DNA from: an uncultured beta proteobacterium
GTDB lineage: Bacteria; Pseudomonadota; Gammaproteobacteria; Burkholderiales; Burkholderiaceae_C
Assembly: GCA_903944555.1 (NCBI GenBank)
Contig: CAJASG010000566.1
Location: forward strand, 1-7,633
DNA: 7,633 nucleotides
Direction: 5' to 3'
The notes beneath the pieces were generated by a model. The model was not told the DNA's origin. It saw only the letters and a program-made list of their open reading frames with translations, and ran no database searches. Every line of letters starts with the position of its first letter. The stretch's first letter is position 1. The position numbers were made by a program, and so were the translations under genes. Positions 5,612 to 7,633 of the stretch are shown here, in pieces.

Positions 5612-7633
5612 TTAAATGCTCTCGCCTGGCGTGCTGCCTTCGTCTGGTGTGTCACCTTCGCCTGTGGCGTCACCCGCCTCCAAACCTTCGGCGTTGTCTT
5701 CCACCGGGTTGGCATCATTTTCCACAATGCGCTGCAGGCCGCTGAGCTTGGAGCCTTCGTCCAGCCCAATCAGCGTAACACCCTGTGTGGCGCGGCCGAG
5801 TTCGCGAATCTCGCTGACCCGGGTGCGCACCAGGACGCCCTTGTCGGTGATCAGCATGATCTCATCGTCCGCATGCACCAGTGTGGCGGCAACCACTTTG
5901 CCGTTGCGCTCAGACTGGGTGATGGCAATCATGCCTTTGGTGCCGCGCCCATGGCGGGTGTACTCGGTGATGCTGGTGCGTTTGCCGAAGCCGTTCTCAG
6001 TCGCGGTCAAGACGCTTTGTAGCTCATCTTCGGCAACCAGCATGGCGATCACGCCCTGGCCATCGTCGAGCATCATGCCGCGCACACCGCGGGCACTGCG
6101 GCCCAGTGGGCGCACATCGTTTTCGTCAAAACGCACGGCCTTGCCGCCGTCGCTGAACAGCATCACGTCGTGTTTGCCATCGGTCAGGGCTGCGCCGATC
6201 AGGTAGTCGCCGTCGTCCAGGTTGACGGCAATAATGCCGCCCTTGCGTGGGTTGTTGAATTCGTCTAGCGCCGTCTTCTTGACCGTGCCCATGGAGGTGC
6301 CCATGAACACGTACTGGTCGGCGGGGAAGCTGCGCTTGTCGCCGGTCAGTGGCAGCACCACGTTGATTTTCTCGCCCTCTTGCAGCGGGAACATGTTGAC
6401 GATGGGGCGGCCACGCGAACCACGTGAACCTTGTGGCACTTCCCAGACTTTGAGCCAATACAGTCGGCCGCGGTTGCTGAAGCACAGGATGTAGTCATGG
6501 GTGTTTGCAATAAAAAGCTGATCGACCCAGTCGTCTTCCTTGGTGGCGGTGGCTTGTTTGCCACGGCCACCACGCTTTTGCGCCCGGTATTCGCTCAAAG
6601 GCTGGCTCTTGATGTAGCCACTGTGCGAGAGCGTGACCACCATGTCGGTGGGCGTGATCAAGTCTTCGGTGCTCAGGTCGTACGAGCTGTGCTCCACCAA
6701 ACTGCGGCGTGCTCCCAACTTGCTTTGGCCGAACTCGGTTTTGATGACCGTGAGCTCTTCGCCAATGATGATGGAGACGCGTTCCGGCTTGGACAAAATG
6801 TCCAGCAGGTCTTCAATCTCGGCCATCACCTCTTTGTACTCTGCAACGATCTTGTCTTGTTCCAGCCCGGTCAGGCGTTGCAGACGCATCTGCAAAATTT
6901 CCTGGGCTTGCGTGTCGGACAGGCGGTACAGGCCGTCACTACCCATGCCGAACATTTTTTCCAAACCATCCGGACGGTAGTCGTCGGCGTTAATCGTTCC
7001 GCCGTCGGCACGGGTGCGGGTCAGCATCTCGCGCACCAACTTGCTGTCCCAAGGCTTGTTCATCAACTCCACCTTGGCCACCGGTGGCGTAGGGGCGTTG
7101 CGAATGATGGCGATGAAGTCGTCGATGTTGGCCAAGGCAACTGCCAGGCCTTCCAACACATGGCCGCGTTCGCGGGCCTTGCGCAGGTTGAACACGGTGC
7201 GGCGTGTCACCACTTCGCGGCGGTGCTGTAAGAAGACTTCGATCAGGTCTTTCAGGTTGCACAGCTTGGGCTGGCCGTTGATCAGCGCCACCATGTTCAT
7301 GCCAAACGTGTCTTGCAACTGCGTTTGTTTGTACAGGTTGTTCAGCACCACTTCGGGTACTTCGCCCCGCTTCAATTCAATCACCAGACGCATGCCGGAC
7401 TTGTCCGACTCGTCCTGGATGTGGCTGATGCCTTCGATTTTCTTCTCATGCACCAGCTCGGCCATGCGTTCTTGCAGGGTCTTTTTGTTCACCTGGTAGG
7501 GCAGCTCGTCCACGATGATGGACTGGCGTTGGCCCTTGTCGATGTCCTCAAAATGGCATTTGGCACGCATCACCACCTTGCCACGTCCGGTACGGTAGCC
7601 GTCTTTGACGCCATTGATGCCGTAAATAATGCC
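5612..7633 (-). CDS. gyrA: DNA gyrase subunit A, C-terminal 673 residues (5' end beyond right edge)
   Basis: GyrA is the DNA-cleaving and wrapping subunit of the A2B2 gyrase that introduces negative supercoils using ATP. The frame is open to the right edge, so the gene is cut there. Visible residue 1 lies in the conserved GIIYGINGVKDGYRTGRGK segment, and comparison with E. coli suggests somewhat over 200 residues are missing. The missing part includes the quinolone-resistance region and the active-site Tyr. Visible parts are the tower and coiled-coil region (about fragment residues 40-300, with ELPYQVNK, DESDKSGMR, NLYKQTQLQ and RLQRLTGLE) and the C-terminal beta-pinwheel. The pinwheel starts with the GyrA-box QKRGGRG (6580-6560), which separates gyrase from topoisomerase IV ParC. 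Repeated blade motifs such as FSNRGRLYWLK, FMGTSMGTVKKT, FSDGGKAVRF, ATENGFGKRT and ITDKGVLVRTR follow. The protein ends in an acidic, Gly/Asp/Glu-rich tail of about 35 residues, as in other GyrAs. The stop is 73 bp before serC. Confidence 0.98.
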   Translation of the reverse strand, partial: GIIYGINGVKDGYRTGRGKVVMRAKCHFEDIDKGQRQSIIVDELPYQVNKKTLQERMAELVHEKKIEGISHIQDESDKSGMRLVIELKRGEVPEVVLNNLYKQTQLQDTFGMNMVALINGQPKLCNLKDLIEVFLQHRREVVTRRTVFNLRKARERGHVLEGLAVALANIDDFIAIIRNAPTPPVAKVELMNKPWDSKLVREMLTRTRADGGTINADDYRPDGLEKMFGMGSDGLYRLSDTQAQEILQMRLQRLTGLEQDKIVAEYKEVMAEIEDLLDILSKPERVSIIIGEELTVIKTEFGQSKLGARRSLVEHSSYDLSTEDLITPTDMVVTLSHSGYIKSQPLSEYRAQKRGGRGKQATATKEDDWVDQLFIANTHDYILCFSNRGRLYWLKVWEVPQGSRGSRGRPIVNMFPLQEGEKINVVLPLTGDKRSFPADQYVFMGTSMGTVKKTALDEFNNPRKGGIIAVNLDDGDYLIGAALTDGKHDVMLFSDGGKAVRFDENDVRPLGRSARGVRGMMLDDGQGVIAMLVAEDELQSVLTATENGFGKRTSITEYTRHGRGTKGMIAITQSERNGKVVAATLVHADDEIMLITDKGVLVRTRVSEIRELGRATQGVTLIGLDEGSKLSGLQRIVENDANPVEDNAEGLEAGDATGEGDTPDEGSTPGESI

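Noticed and set aside
6431..7231. 266-codon open frame on the plus strand opposite gyrA
   Set aside because: It is the mirror of conserved GyrA coding sequence; its composition reflects reverse-complement codons and no family motif is visible.
1..7633. A novel defence, mobile or biosynthetic system
   Set aside because: Every stretch longer than 100 bp is accounted for by a recognised housekeeping or amino-acid biosynthesis gene. There is no unknown gene, transposase, phage gene, tRNA or CRISPR-like array.

Overview
The window is a stretch of bacterial core genome, moderately GC-rich, with every gene on the minus strand. The protein sequences and the gene order point to a betaproteobacterium, most likely Burkholderiales and probably Comamonadaceae (Rhodoferax/Polaromonas-like). 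The main pointers are the fused aroA-cmk gene, which I know from that group, and the order gyrA-serC-pheA-tyrA-aroA/cmk-rpsA. The assignment rests on recognition, not on a search.

Layout in the direction of transcription (right to left): the C-terminal 673 codons of gyrA (7633-5612, 5' end outside the window); a 73-bp spacer (5611-5539) with a promoter-like sequence and a small repeat-like palindromic element; serC (5538-4411); pheA (4397-3315, 13 bp after serC); tyrA (3293-2418, 21 bp after pheA); the aroA-cmk fusion (2418-412, sharing one base with the tyrA stop as TAATG); a 95-bp structured leader; and the first 105 codons of rpsA (316 to the left edge). The only gaps are these short spacers. 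No gene-free stretch exceeds 100 bp.

The genes form a metabolic and housekeeping cluster. AroA makes EPSP, the last intermediate before chorismate. PheA (chorismate mutase/prephenate dehydratase) and TyrA (prephenate dehydrogenase) open the Phe and Tyr branches. SerC supplies phosphoserine and also acts in PLP synthesis. The Cmk half of the fusion phosphorylates CMP/dCMP. RpsA is ribosomal protein S1 and GyrA is a gyrase subunit. The tight spacing from serC to aroA-cmk suggests one transcript with translational coupling.

I found no CRISPR array, tRNA, rRNA, insertion sequence, phage or defence gene, and no previously undescribed multi-gene system. The points most worth a second look are small: a sequence in the gyrA-serC spacer that recurs in degenerate form inside aroA, a promoter-like pair of boxes embedded in the spacer copy, and a hairpin-rich rpsA leader without a Shine-Dalgarno sequence.
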